Source of the DNA: Stictocephala bisonia
Taxonomy: Eukaryota; Arthropoda; Insecta; Hemiptera; Membracidae
Length of the DNA: 64,000 nucleotides
Assembly (NCBI GenBank): GCA_035578905.1
Contig: JAQJVL010002693.1
Span: 21,648 to 85,647, forward strand
Reading direction: 5' to 3'
In this document: positions 63,985-64,000 of the stretch, piece by piece
Numbering within the stretch: position 1 is the stretch's first letter
How the letters are laid out: the number at the start of each line of letters is the position of its first letter
Translations under genes and position numbers: made by a program
The notes under the pieces: generated by a model
Database searches by the model: none
What the model was told of the DNA's origin: nothing
What the model saw: the letters and a program-made list of their open reading frames with translations, nothing else

Positions 63985-64000
63985 TCTTTTTTTATCAGGT
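63985..64000 (+). promoter_or_regulatory. Strong splice acceptor at the window end
   Basis: Polypyrimidine tract tttctttttttatcag followed by gt at the last two bases. It has the form of the acceptors used by the gene and suggests a further CEP152 exon beyond the window. Confidence 0.5.

Overview
This is AT-rich eukaryotic DNA, probably from an arthropod and most likely an insect. The basis is long TE-filled introns and the mix of mariner, piggyBac, Tigger/pogo, hAT, Helitron-like, SINE and several CR1/L2/Jockey-like and RTE-like LINEs. A hemipteroid insect is my guess only. No bacterial genes, rRNA, genuine tRNA gene or CRISPR array is visible.

The one host gene I can support is a plus-strand centrosomal coiled-coil gene, the CEP152/Asterless orthologue. 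It has 15 exons between 4410 and 62808. Every junction is GT-AG and every reading phase matches, giving about 843 codons, or about 869 if the longer form of exon 9 is used. The best match to human CEP152 is in exon 5, with exons 2 and 4 also aligning. The 5' part of the gene (the acidic Plk4-binding region in relatives) is not identified here, and the 3' end may continue past the window: a strong splice acceptor sits on the last bases.

Layout by region. 0-11.3 kb: two inverted 2.2-kb repeats carrying LINE pieces flank exons 1 and 2, with a SINE, a 1.5-kb foldback and a Helitron-like copy between them. 11-17 kb: 44-bp tandem repeat, piggyBac MITE, exon 3, and a piggyBac copy that has lost its catalytic core. 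17-27 kb: SINEs, exons 4-7, an old LINE, a hAT-like element, a small foldback and an internally deleted mariner. 27-31.2 kb: a minus-strand LINE whose first ORF encodes an ADP-ribosylglycohydrolase-like macro domain; this is the most unusual item. 33-41 kb: RTE-like relics, a Tigger/pogo MITE, exons 8-10. 42-52 kb: LINE relics, an inverted Helitron-like copy, a 220-bp palindrome, exon 11, and a second, inverted copy of the piggyBac MITE. 52-54 kb: exons 12-13, a composite foldback and SINEs. 54.4-59.95 kb: a plus-strand LINE (PHD plus FP25-like ORF1; endonuclease plus RT ORF2) carrying a hAT MITE with a perfect 8-bp target duplication in its 3' UTR. 61-62.8 kb: exons 14-15.

The host exons total only about 2.5 kb. 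Nearly everything else is intron or transposon. The transposon genes do not cooperate with the host gene; each LINE is a self-contained ORF1 plus endonuclease/RT unit, now broken by small indels that mostly fall in homopolymer runs.
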